Source: JBCBDX01 sp038529265
GTDB lineage: Bacteria > Pseudomonadota > Alphaproteobacteria > Rhizobiales > Rhizobiaceae
NCBI GenBank assembly: GCA_038529265.1
Contig: JBCBDX010000008.1
Span: 1 to 64,000, forward strand
DNA length: 64,000 bases
Reading direction: 5' to 3'
Each line of letters begins with the position of its first letter. Within the stretch, counting starts at the first letter, position 1. Made by a program: the position numbers and the translations under genes. The notes beneath the pieces are model-generated. The model saw only the letters and a program-made list of their open reading frames with translations, made no database searches and was not told the origin of the DNA. Below are positions 16,504 through 24,479 of this stretch, one piece after another.

Positions 16504-16767
16504 CTAGTTTGCTCGCGGGCCGTGATACCTACCCCAGTGCACTTTCGCCCACACCCGTTCGTGCAAGAAAAACATGACTGTGCCGGTGATCGCACCGGAC
16601 AGGGCGATTGAAAAACCAACGCCCAAGCTGCCAGTTTGAACCAGCCCGACCAGTGTCATCGTCAGGACGCCTAACGCTTGCCAGCTCACTGTCTTTGCCA
16701 AGGTCCGCTTGGGAGTTTCCACCGGTTGTATCTCGCTTGAAAGGGGCGATGGCAACTTACTTTGCAA
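16504..16767 (-). CDS. DUF2061 small membrane protein
   Basis: An 87-residue protein with two transmembrane helices. The segments K-T-V-S-W-Q-A-L-G, S-I-A-L-S-G-A-I-T-G and F-F-L-H-E-R-V-W are characteristic of DUF2061. Function of the family is unknown. The longest frame starts with TTG at 16767 without a clear ribosome-binding site; a shorter start is possible because the first 20 residues are poorly conserved in such proteins. It converges on the NTPase gene (21-base gap) and is divergent from the XRE regulator. Confidence 0.8.
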   Translation of the reverse strand: MQSKLPSPLSSEIQPVETPKRTLAKTVSWQALGVLTMTLVGLVQTGSLGVGFSIALSGAITGTVMFFLHERVWAKVHWGRYHGPRAN

Positions 16768-16839
16768 ACTGTGTTGACGCCATTTGGAATGTTTGCAACT
16801 AAAAATGCCAGATGATGATATAATTAAGCGCTGCTGATA

Positions 16840-17679
16840 ATGTTAAACAAAACTGAACGATCCGATGTTTTCCGCCGTCGCTTGTCCGAGCGCCTTGTTG
16901 ATAGTGGGACCAACAAATCTGAACTGGCGCGATCAGTCGGCGTTGACCGTTCAACAATCGTGCAACTTTTGAATGCTGAAGAGCCTCGATTGCCGAATGC
17001 ACATCTGGCGGCATCCATCGCGCAAACAATGGCGGTGAGTGTGGATTGGCTCCTTGGCGTATCGGATCGTCGGGAAACGGCTGCGGAATTGTTGATGGCA
17101 GGCATCGGCTTGGAAGATGCTGCGCGCACACCTTCTGACGATCAAATCATTCGTTGGCATCGCGAGGCTGCCGGTCAAAAAATCCGTCATGTGCCGGCGA
17201 CCCTTCCGGATATTTTGAAAACACGTGACCTGCTTGAGTGGGAATATAATGCGTTTCGCGACAAAACCCCATCGCAAGCGCATGAAGCAATGGAGGCAAC
17301 TGTCACTTGGCTGGAATCGCCGGGCTCTGACTATGAGATGTGTGTGCCCTTGCACCATGTGAGGGCTTTGGCACGAGGAGATGGTTATTGGTCTGGCGTC
17401 CCGGAAAAGGTACGCCGTGAGCAGGTCGATTGGATGGCTGAAACCTGCGACGAGAAGTATCCGTCGCTGCGCGTCTATATATATGACAGTCGCGAACTCT
17501 ATTCGGCGCCGTTGACAATTTTCGGATCGATGCTGGCGGCGCTTTATGTGGGCAAGTTCTATATGGTGTTTCGTGAGCGCAACCAGGTGAGCGCGCTAAC
17601 GCGCCATTTTGATCATCTTATTCGAGAAGCCCGCCATGAAGCACGATCAGCGGGGCAAGTTATGCGCTCTTTTCTGTGA
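16840..17679 (+). CDS. XRE-family transcriptional regulator with unknown C-terminal domain
   Basis: A 279-residue protein. Residues about 12-74 form a Cro/CI-type helix-turn-helix (K-S-E-L-A-R-S-V-G-V-D-R-S-T-I, then V-S-V-D-W-L-L-G), so DNA binding is expected. The remaining 200 residues have no motif I can name; they include a W-H-R-E-A-A-G-Q segment and a possible ligand or partner domain. There is no peptidase motif of the HTH-S24 type. The ATG at 16840 is preceded by AT-rich sequence without a clear Shine-Dalgarno. It is divergent from DUF2061, which could be a target. The regulon is unknown. Confidence 0.8.
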   Translation: MLNKTERSDVFRRRLSERLVDSGTNKSELARSVGVDRSTIVQLLNAEEPRLPNAHLAASIAQTMAVSVDWLLGVSDRRETAAELLMAGIGLEDAARTPSDDQIIRWHREAAGQKIRHVPATLPDILKTRDLLEWEYNAFRDKTPSQAHEAMEATVTWLESPGSDYEMCVPLHHVRALARGDGYWSGVPEKVRREQVDWMAETCDEKYPSLRVYIYDSRELYSAPLTIFGSMLAALYVGKFYMVFRERNQVSALTRHFDHLIREARHEARSAGQVMRSFL

Positions 17680-17748
17680 ACGGCATATGTGTTGGATGGA
17701 CTTTACAGACATTTGAGCCAGTTACCAACACGATAGTTGGAGCGCTTC

Positions 17749-18141
17749 ATGATTGAAATATTGCCGCCGCAAACGATAGGCGAGACACTGGCCTGGATTT
17801 CAGCTGTTATCACCATCCTGTTTGGTTTGATTTGCTTTTTTGCACCGCGGACGACTTATGCGATCCTGCGGCTGCAAACGCTACCCGATGTGCCCGAGGC
17901 GCTATCCGAAAGCCGCGCTACGATGGGCGGCTTCTATTTGGGTACGGGCATTTTCGCGATCGTTTTGGCCCAACCGCTGATTTGGCTGGTCCTTGGTGCA
18001 GGCTGGGCCTTTACGGCTCTGGGACGTCTGGTTTCCATGATTTTTGACCGAGGTTTTACAGTCTTTAATCTCGTTTCAATTGCGATGGAGGCCGCGCTAG
18101 CGGTTTTGCCGCTCCTTTATGTGTTTGGTTACGTGGCCTAG
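17749..18141 (+). CDS. DUF4345-like integral membrane protein
   Basis: A 130-residue protein with four hydrophobic helices and the conserved S-R-A-T-M-G-G-F-Y-L-G-T-G segment seen in DUF4345-type proteins. Function unknown. The ATG at 17749 has GGAG at 17739-17742 six bases upstream; an in-frame TTG at 17737 overlaps that site and was rejected. It lies 183 bases before atpH on the same strand with no terminator seen between, so read-through into the atp operon is possible. Confidence 0.75.
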   Translation: MIEILPPQTIGETLAWISAVITILFGLICFFAPRTTYAILRLQTLPDVPEALSESRATMGGFYLGTGIFAIVLAQPLIWLVLGAGWAFTALGRLVSMIFDRGFTVFNLVSIAMEAALAVLPLLYVFGYVA

Positions 18142-18324
18142 GCGCGGCAAAACGTTCGACAAAAGGGGTAGCAGCCCGCCTTGCACCTTAAAAATCGCTA
18201 TGCTAGAGCGCCGTTAATTTGCTGCGGGCGCGAACAAAAAGCACTGCGGCTATCAAAAAAGATCAACAAGTTCAGTGGCTTACCTTGTGTAGGCTATTTG
18301 AAAGAAACGGGCGGGCAATTCCCA

Positions 18325-18879
18325 GTGGCCACTTCTTCCACATCATCCGTTGCAATGCGTTATGCGCAATCGCTGTTTGAATTGGCTTTGGAAGCCGGTG
18401 CTGTTGAAAAAGTTGAAGCCTCATTGGGAACATTTAAAGCGCTGATCGATGAAAGTGGTGATCTAAAGCGGTTTATTGAAAGCCCTGTTTTGTCCGCTGA
18501 CGAGCAAAGTGCCGCTATCGAAGCTGTTTTGAAGAAAGCGAAAGCTGAACCGCTTGTGGCCAACTTTTTAAAGGTCGTTGCGCGCAACCGCCGCCTTTTT
18601 GCTGTGCCCGCCATGATTGACGCATTTGCTGCCATCGCTGCAGAGGCGCGCGGTGAAGCCAGCGCCGATGTAACAAGTGCGCGCGAGTTAAATGCGACGC
18701 AAACCAAGCAATTGCAGGCAACCTTGAAAGAGGTTGCTGGTAAGGACGTTGCGATCAACCTGACCGTTGATCCGTCGATTCTGGGCGGACTCATTGTCAA
18801 AATGGGTTCGAAGCAAATCGACACATCGTTGAAAACGAAACTCTCTACACTCAAGCTTGCGCTTAAAGAGGTTGGCTGA
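18325..18879 (+). CDS. atpH: F1 ATP synthase delta subunit AtpH
   Basis: The delta subunit joins the F1 head to the peripheral stalk. The product is 184 residues, close to the usual 180-186, with M-R-Y-A-Q-S-L-F-E-L-A near the start and the C-terminal S-I-L-G-G-L-I-V-K-M-G signature. The GTG at 18325 follows a G-rich site at 18308-18314; an in-frame start at 18181 would add 48 residues not seen in the family. Its TGA overlaps the atpA ATG by one base. It is first of atpHAGDC. Confidence 0.93.
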   Translation: MATSSTSSVAMRYAQSLFELALEAGAVEKVEASLGTFKALIDESGDLKRFIESPVLSADEQSAAIEAVLKKAKAEPLVANFLKVVARNRRLFAVPAMIDAFAAIAAEARGEASADVTSARELNATQTKQLQATLKEVAGKDVAINLTVDPSILGGLIVKMGSKQIDTSLKTKLSTLKLALKEVG

Positions 18880-20408
18880 TGGACATCCGTGCCGCGGAAA
18901 TTTCCGCAATTCTCAAAGATCAAATCAAGAATTTTGGCGAAGACGCTGAAGTATCCGAAGTTGGTCAGGTTCTCTCTGTAGGTGATGGTATCGCCCGCGT
19001 TTACGGCCTGGACAATGTTCAAGCTGGTGAAATGGTTGAATTCCCTGGCGGTATTCGTGGCATGGCGTTGAACCTTGAAGAAGACAATGTGGGTGTTGTT
19101 ATCTTCGGTTCTGACCGTGACATCAAAGAAGGCGATATCGTCAAACGGACGGGCGCGATTGTTGACGTTCCGGTTGGCAAGGAGCTGCTCGGACGCGTTG
19201 TTGATCCGCTCGGTAACCCCATCGATGGTAAAGGCCCGATCAAGGCCAAAAAACGCATGCGTGTTGACGTGAAAGCGCCGGGCATTATCCCGCGCAAATC
19301 TGTGCATGAGCCCATGTCTACAGGTTTGAAAGCGATTGATGCGTTGATCCCTGTCGGCCGTGGCCAGCGTGAGCTCGTCATTGGTGACCGTCAGACCGGC
19401 AAGACAGCCATCCTTCTCGACACATTCTTGAACCAGAAGCCGATCCACGATGCTGGTCCTGAGAATGACAAGCTTTTCTGCATCTATGTGGCTGTCGGCC
19501 AGAAGCGCTCTACAGTCGCGCAGTTCGTGAAGGTTCTCGAAGAACGCGGGGCGCTTGAATACTCCATCGTTGTAGCAGCGACAGCCTCCGATCCTGCGCC
19601 CATGCAGTTCCTGGCACCATTTGCTGGTTGTACCATGGGTGAGTATTTCCGTGACAATGGCATGCACGCGCTGATCGGATATGATGATCTCTCCAAGCAG
19701 GCCGTTTCTTACCGGCAGATGTCTCTGCTGCTTCGTCGTCCGCCTGGACGTGAAGCTTTTCCTGGCGACGTTTTCTTCCTGCACTCACGTCTTCTCGAGC
19801 GTGCTGCGAAGCTGAACGAAGACAATGGCTCCGGTTCTCTGACGGCGCTGCCGGTCATCGAAACTCAAGGTAACGACGTTTCCGCGTTTATCCCAACAAA
19901 CGTGATCTCGATCACTGATGGCCAGATCTTCCTTGAGACGGACTTGTTCTTCCAGGGTATCCGCCCGGCAGTGAACGTTGGTCTTTCTGTTTCGCGCGTG
20001 GGTTCTTCAGCGCAAATCAAGGCGATGAAGCAGGTTGCTGGCTCCATTAAGGGTGAGCTGGCCCAGTATCGTGAGATGGCGGCGTTCGCGCAGTTCGGTT
20101 CCGATCTTGATGCCGCGACCCAGCGCTTGTTGAACCGTGGTGCTCGCTTGACTGAATTGCTCAAACAGCCTCAGTTCTCACCGCTCAAAACCGAAGAGCA
20201 GGTTGCGGTGATCTTTGCGGGCGTGAATGGTTTCTTGGACGATCTTCCGGTCGAAAAGGTAGGCGCGTTCGAGCAAGGACTGCTGACGCATATGCGCGGC
20301 GAAGGTAAATCGGTTCTTGATAGTATCCGCACCGATCAGAAGCTTACCGACGAGACAACGGCAGCGCTGAAGTCTCAGATCGAAGCTTTTGCGAAGTCAT
20401 TTTCGTAA
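18879..20408 (+). CDS. atpA: F1 ATP synthase alpha subunit AtpA
   Basis: The alpha subunit carries the non-catalytic nucleotide sites of F1 and forms the hexamer with beta. The protein is 509 residues. Walker A is at 169-176 (GDRQTGKT), and the ATP synthase alpha/beta signature P-A-V-N-V-G-L-S-V-S-R-V-G-S is intact. Codon use matches a highly expressed gene. It is followed by atpG after 34 bases. Confidence 0.98.
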   Translation: MDIRAAEISAILKDQIKNFGEDAEVSEVGQVLSVGDGIARVYGLDNVQAGEMVEFPGGIRGMALNLEEDNVGVVIFGSDRDIKEGDIVKRTGAIVDVPVGKELLGRVVDPLGNPIDGKGPIKAKKRMRVDVKAPGIIPRKSVHEPMSTGLKAIDALIPVGRGQRELVIGDRQTGKTAILLDTFLNQKPIHDAGPENDKLFCIYVAVGQKRSTVAQFVKVLEERGALEYSIVVAATASDPAPMQFLAPFAGCTMGEYFRDNGMHALIGYDDLSKQAVSYRQMSLLLRRPPGREAFPGDVFFLHSRLLERAAKLNEDNGSGSLTALPVIETQGNDVSAFIPTNVISITDGQIFLETDLFFQGIRPAVNVGLSVSRVGSSAQIKAMKQVAGSIKGELAQYREMAAFAQFGSDLDAATQRLLNRGARLTELLKQPQFSPLKTEEQVAVIFAGVNGFLDDLPVEKVGAFEQGLLTHMRGEGKSVLDSIRTDQKLTDETTAALKSQIEAFAKSFS

Positions 20409-20442
20409 CTGGACCGGAAACGAAAGCTAGAAGGCGAAACAT

Positions 20443-21327
20443 ATGCCCTCGTTGAAGGATCTTCGTAACCGGATCGCATCGGTCAAAGCGACCCGCAAGA
20501 TTACCAAAGCCATGCAAATGGTTGCGGCTGCCAAGCTACGCCGTGCGCAGGAGGCTGCGGAAGCAGCACGTCCTTACTCGCAACGTATGGGTAGTGTGCT
20601 CGCCAACATCGCTTCGCTTGTTGATGCCGATGATGCGCCGCGTTTGATGACCGGTACTGGCAGCGATCAGGTTCATTTGCTTGTCGTTGCGACCGCAGAA
20701 CGTGGTTTGTGTGGCGGCTTTAACTCTTCGATTGCGCGTAAAGCGCGTGAAGATGTGCTGGGCCTGCAAAACGAAGGCAAGACGGTAAAGATCATAACCG
20801 TCGGCAAGAAGGGCTATGATGCGCTTCGCCGCGAGTTTGACAGCTTGATTGTTGATCGGGTTGATTTGCGCGACGTGAAGAATGTTGCCTTTGCTAATGC
20901 TGCTGAAATCGGCCGCAAGGTGATTGGCATGTTTGAATCGGAAGAGTTTGACGTTTGCACGCTTTACTACTCCGAGTTCAAATCTGTGATCAGTCAAATT
21001 CCAACCGGGCAACAGATCATTCCGGCAAACGCCGAGGCAGCAGAAGTCGCAGAAGACGGTACAGATGTTGCAGCGGTCTATGAATATGAGCCCGATGCCG
21101 CGTCAATCCTTGAGGATTTGATCCCTCGCAACATATCGGTGCAGATTTTCCGCGCGCTTCTTGAGAACGCGGCATCTGAACAGGGTGCACGCATGAGTGC
21201 CATGGACAATGCAACGCGCAATGCGGGCGAGATGATCGACAAGCTGACGGTTTCCTACAACCGGCAACGCCAGGCACAGATTACAAAAGAACTCATTGAA
21301 ATCATTTCCGGCGCGGAAGCGCTGTAA
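20443..21327 (+). CDS. atpG: F1 ATP synthase gamma subunit AtpG
   Basis: Gamma is the rotating central shaft of F1. The 294-residue protein begins P-S-L-K-D-L-R-N-R-I-A-S-V-K and ends with the conserved M-x-x-A-T-x-N-A and N-R-x-R-Q-A-x-I-T-x-E-L-x-E-I-x-x-G-A pattern. The middle contains an acidic stretch (about 196-215, A-E-A-A-E-V-A-E-D-G-T-D) often seen in alphaproteobacterial gamma subunits. Seventeen bases separate it from atpD. Confidence 0.97.
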   Translation: MPSLKDLRNRIASVKATRKITKAMQMVAAAKLRRAQEAAEAARPYSQRMGSVLANIASLVDADDAPRLMTGTGSDQVHLLVVATAERGLCGGFNSSIARKAREDVLGLQNEGKTVKIITVGKKGYDALRREFDSLIVDRVDLRDVKNVAFANAAEIGRKVIGMFESEEFDVCTLYYSEFKSVISQIPTGQQIIPANAEAAEVAEDGTDVAAVYEYEPDAASILEDLIPRNISVQIFRALLENAASEQGARMSAMDNATRNAGEMIDKLTVSYNRQRQAQITKELIEIISGAEAL

Positions 21328-21344
21328 AGGAAGGGTAGAACACG

Positions 21345-22799
21345 ATGGCCAAAGCAGCAGCCAAGAAAAAGGCTACCGGCAAAGTCAGTCAGGTGATTGG
21401 CGCCGTTGTTGACGTGAAATTTGAAGGCGATTTGCCGCCGATTTTGAACGCGCTTGAAACTGACAATAATGGCAACCGCCTCGTGCTTGAAGTGGCGCAG
21501 CACCTTGGTGAAAACACCGTGCGCACCATCGCCATGGATTCCACCGAAGGTCTGGTTCGTGGTCAGGACGTTGTCGACAATGGCGCGCCGATCGAAGTGC
21601 CGGTTGGTGATGAGACACTCGGCCGGATCATGAACGTGATTGGCGAGCCGATTGATGAAGTTGGCCCAATCAAAACAAAGGCAACACGTGCCATCCACCA
21701 GGAAGCGCCTGAGTATGTGGAGCAATCCACCGAGGCTGAAATTCTTGTTACGGGCATTAAGGTTGTCGACCTGCTCGCACCTTACGCAAAGGGCGGTAAG
21801 ATTGGCCTCTTCGGCGGTGCTGGTGTTGGCAAAACGGTTCTGATTATGGAGCTGATCAACAACGTTGCGAAAGCGCACGGTGGTTATTCTGTTTTTGCCG
21901 GTGTTGGTGAGCGTACCCGTGAAGGTAATGATCTTTACTGGGAAATGATCGAGTCAAAAGTGAATGTCGATCCGAAAGAAAATGATGGCAAAGCTGACGG
22001 CTCCAAGGCTGCGCTGGTTTACGGTCAGATGAACGAACCTCCCGGCGCGCGTGCGCGGGTTGCCTTGACAGGTTTGACCATTGCGGAAGACTTCCGCGAC
22101 AAGGGTCAGGATGTTCTGTTCTTCGTTGATAACATCTTCCGCTTTACACAGGCTGGTTCGGAAGTGTCGGCGCTCCTGGGGCGTATTCCTTCTGCGGTGG
22201 GCTATCAGCCAACCTTGGCAACTGACATGGGTCAGATGCAGGAACGTATTACAACGACCACAAAAGGCTCCATTACATCGGTGCAGGCGATTTATGTTCC
22301 TGCCGATGACTTGACCGACCCTGCGCCAGCGACATCGTTTGCGCACTTGGATGCGACGACGGTTCTTAACCGCGCGATTGCTGAAAAAGGCATCTATCCT
22401 GCGGTTGATCCGCTTGATTCAACCTCTCGTATGCTTGACCCGCAGATTGTTGGTGAAGAGCATTATGAAGTTGCCCGTCAGGTTCAATCGACGCTGCAGC
22501 GCTATAAAGCCCTGCAGGACATCATCGCCATCCTTGGTATGGATGAATTGTCAGAAGAAGATAAGCTGACGGTTGCCCGTGCCCGTAAGATCGAGCGTTT
22601 CCTGTCACAACCATTCTTTGTTGCTGAAGTCTTCACCGGTTCACCCGGCAAGCTGGTCGATCTTGCTGATACGATCAAAGGCTTCAAAGGTCTGGTTAAT
22701 GGCGACTATGACCATCTTCCTGAAGCTGCCTTCTATATGGTAGGCTCCATGGATGAGGCGCTTGAAAAAGCGCAGAAACTGGCCGCTGAAGCTGCTTAA
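21345..22799 (+). CDS. atpD: F1 ATP synthase beta subunit AtpD
   Basis: Beta holds the catalytic sites. The 484-residue protein has a short Lys/Ala-rich N-terminal extension (residues 1-12), Walker A at 157-164 (GGAGVGKT), the G-E-R-T-R-E-G-N-D catalytic-glutamate segment, Walker B L-F-F-V-D-N-I-F-R and the signature P-A-V-D-P-L-D-S-T-S-R. It is followed after 26 bases by an unusual small gene rather than directly by atpC. Confidence 0.98.
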   Translation: MAKAAAKKKATGKVSQVIGAVVDVKFEGDLPPILNALETDNNGNRLVLEVAQHLGENTVRTIAMDSTEGLVRGQDVVDNGAPIEVPVGDETLGRIMNVIGEPIDEVGPIKTKATRAIHQEAPEYVEQSTEAEILVTGIKVVDLLAPYAKGGKIGLFGGAGVGKTVLIMELINNVAKAHGGYSVFAGVGERTREGNDLYWEMIESKVNVDPKENDGKADGSKAALVYGQMNEPPGARARVALTGLTIAEDFRDKGQDVLFFVDNIFRFTQAGSEVSALLGRIPSAVGYQPTLATDMGQMQERITTTTKGSITSVQAIYVPADDLTDPAPATSFAHLDATTVLNRAIAEKGIYPAVDPLDSTSRMLDPQIVGEEHYEVARQVQSTLQRYKALQDIIAILGMDELSEEDKLTVARARKIERFLSQPFFVAEVFTGSPGKLVDLADTIKGFKGLVNGDYDHLPEAAFYMVGSMDEALEKAQKLAAEAA

Positions 22800-22825
22800 T
22801 CGTAGCTTTTGCATCGGAGAACGAC

Positions 22826-23026
22826 ATGAAGATTGATCTGATCGCGCAATTGACCTTTGCCGGTGCCATGGTGGGTTTTCTCATCGGGCCGGATTCGCTC
22901 GATCAATTCATCGGTCTGTTTCCCAAGCATACAGTTGTGATGAATACGATTGTTGGCGGCATCATTGGCGCTGGTATCGGTTTTGTCGCTTCTTTCTTCG
23001 ATAAACGGAAAACTGAGAACAGCTGA
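22826..23026 (+). CDS. Small membrane protein inside the atp operon, unknown function
   Basis: A 66-residue protein between atpD and atpC. A CGGAGAACGAC leader places GGAG about 7 bases before the ATG, and the stop is 2 bases before the atpC ATG, so it is clearly part of the transcript. It has two hydrophobic helices (about residues 8-21 and 38-57), the second very glycine-rich (G-G-I-I-G-A-G-I-G), then a basic/polar tail D-K-R-K-T-E-N. It is not AtpE (no ion-binding carboxylate in a c-ring hairpin pattern), AtpI or the zeta inhibitor. A role in assembly or membrane tethering of F1 is a guess from position only. Confidence 0.8.
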   Translation: MKIDLIAQLTFAGAMVGFLIGPDSLDQFIGLFPKHTVVMNTIVGGIIGAGIGFVASFFDKRKTENS

Positions 23027-23028
23027 TC

Positions 23029-23433
23029 ATGGCGGACGCCTTCAACTTTGAACTGGTATCACCGGAACGTCTGCTTCTTTCCGAAGAAGTGACGCAAGTC
23101 GTTGTGCCCGGTGCGGACGGCTATTTAACGGTGATGTCCAATCACGCACCGATGATGACGACGCTGGCGCCCGGTATCGTTGAAACCACCGGTGCTGGTG
23201 GTCAAAACGAACAGATTTTTGTTCGCGGTGGTTTTGCTGATATTTCGCCAGCGGGATTTACGCTGCTTGCCGAAGAAGCGACCAACGTTAAAGATATTGA
23301 TGCGGCTTACATCGATCAGCAGATCAAAGATGCAGAAGAAGATGTCGCCGACGCGCAGAATGAAGATACGAAACTAGCTGCTGCGTTCCGCTTATCGCGC
23401 CTGCAAGAAGTGAAGACCGCGCTAGGGCACTAA
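23029..23433 (+). CDS. atpC: F1 ATP synthase epsilon subunit AtpC
   Basis: Epsilon binds gamma and can inhibit ATP hydrolysis. The 134-residue protein has the N-terminal beta-sandwich (F-N-F-E-L-V-S-P-E-R-L, P-G-A-D-G-Y-L-T-V-M-S-N-H-A-P) and the C-terminal helical part. It is last in the operon and converges on the GNAT gene with a 9-base gap and no recognisable terminator. Confidence 0.97.
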   Translation: MADAFNFELVSPERLLLSEEVTQVVVPGADGYLTVMSNHAPMMTTLAPGIVETTGAGGQNEQIFVRGGFADISPAGFTLLAEEATNVKDIDAAYIDQQIKDAEEDVADAQNEDTKLAAAFRLSRLQEVKTALGH

Positions 23434-23442
23434 GCTACTTTC

Positions 23443-23955
23443 CTAGTCGGTTGTATGAAAGGCGGCTGGATATTCCAGAACGCAACTAGTGCCCTTGAGA
23501 CAGCCGGTTTCAAGCTCTAGTGCTTGGAATGCAGTGCCAAGATTGTAGGCGCACTTTATATTCTCTGCCAATGAGCGTTTGAAACCGAAGCGCCGATAAT
23601 AGTCCGGCTCACCCAATACAAAGACCGACTTCCAGCCGACGATACGCGCATCAGCGAGCACACGCCGTACTAATTCGGTGCCGATTTGAAAATCTCTCCA
23701 AGAGGGATCCACAGCCAGTGGTCCAAGAACCAGTGAACGGTCGGGACCCACTGCCGTTTGACTGAGTAAAACATGCCCGATTATGGCAGCGTCGAGTTCC
23801 GCAACCAAATCGTGCGTTTCGCAGGCCAGATCGTTGAGTAGTGCGAGAGCCAGTTCGCCTTCGGTCTCCCGACTGAAAGCACGTTTGTGAACATGGGCTA
23901 TCGCCAAATAATCGGCAACTGTGCTGGTGCGAAAGCTTGTCTTGTCGACAATCAT
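23443..23955 (-). CDS. GNAT-family N-acetyltransferase
   Basis: A 170-residue acetyltransferase of the GCN5 fold. The acetyl-CoA site is shown by V-D-P-S-W-R-D-F-Q-I-G-T-E-L-V-R-R, preceded by L-G-P-L-A; the later V-L-G-E-P-D-Y-Y-R-R-F-G-F-K is the usual beta-5/alpha-4 region and is common in YhbS-like members. Substrate unknown. Its ATG overlaps the rppH stop by 4 bases (23952-23955), so the two are co-translated. Confidence 0.87.
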   Translation of the reverse strand: MIVDKTSFRTSTVADYLAIAHVHKRAFSRETEGELALALLNDLACETHDLVAELDAAIIGHVLLSQTAVGPDRSLVLGPLAVDPSWRDFQIGTELVRRVLADARIVGWKSVFVLGEPDYYRRFGFKRSLAENIKCAYNLGTAFQALELETGCLKGTSCVLEYPAAFHTTD

Positions 23956-24467
23956 ACTGCGACATCCGCCAGATGTGAAAACATCGCAACGACTTCTTGA
24001 TAGACAGCACGCTTGAAGGTCACAATCTCATCTGGCAACCCAGCCATGTCCTTCCAAGCCCAAGCGCCAAACTCGGCGTCATGGCCATCCGGCGGCGGAT
24101 TAATTTGAATCTCGCTTTCATCTCCGTCAAAGCGCATGGCGAACCAATGCTGCTCCTGTCCGCGATACTTTCCTTTCAAACCGATGCCGATCATATGTTT
24201 GGGTAAGTCATAGCGAACAAGTCTAGGTGCTGCCTCAATCAGTGAAACAGACTTCATTCCCGTTTCTTCGTAAAGCTCGCGATAGGCCGCTGGCAACGGG
24301 TCTTCGCCCTTGTCGATTCCGCCCTGCGGCATCTGCCACAAAAGCGGTTCTCCTGAATATTCAGTGTTGCCTTCTTTCATGCGGCGACCAGCCCAAACCT
24401 TGCCTTCGTTGTTTAGCACCATGATGCCAACACAGGGTCGATACGGCAGGTCTTTTGCATGCGTCAC
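23952..24467 (-). CDS. rppH: RNA pyrophosphohydrolase RppH
   Basis: RppH removes pyrophosphate from the 5' triphosphate end of mRNA and so starts decay by RNase E. The 171-residue protein has the Nudix box at about residues 49-71 (Q-G-G-I-D-K-G-E ... R-E-L-Y-E-E-T-G) and the W-Q-M-P-Q-G-G lead-in typical of RppH/IalA. The start is GTG at 24467 with GAGGAG ahead; no better ATG exists. It lies 12 bases after the YibQ-like gene in a minus-strand operon. Confidence 0.95.
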   Translation of the reverse strand: MTHAKDLPYRPCVGIMVLNNEGKVWAGRRMKEGNTEYSGEPLLWQMPQGGIDKGEDPLPAAYRELYEETGMKSVSLIEAAPRLVRYDLPKHMIGIGLKGKYRGQEQHWFAMRFDGDESEIQINPPPDGHDAEFGAWAWKDMAGLPDEIVTFKRAVYQEVVAMFSHLADVAV

Positions 24468-24479
24468 TTGAAGGGCTCC

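Noticed and set aside
18360..19784. A 474-codon open frame on the minus strand across atpH and atpA
   Set aside because: It is fully antisense to two highly conserved genes, has no ribosome-binding site and resembles no protein; high codon bias in atpA leaves the antisense frame open.
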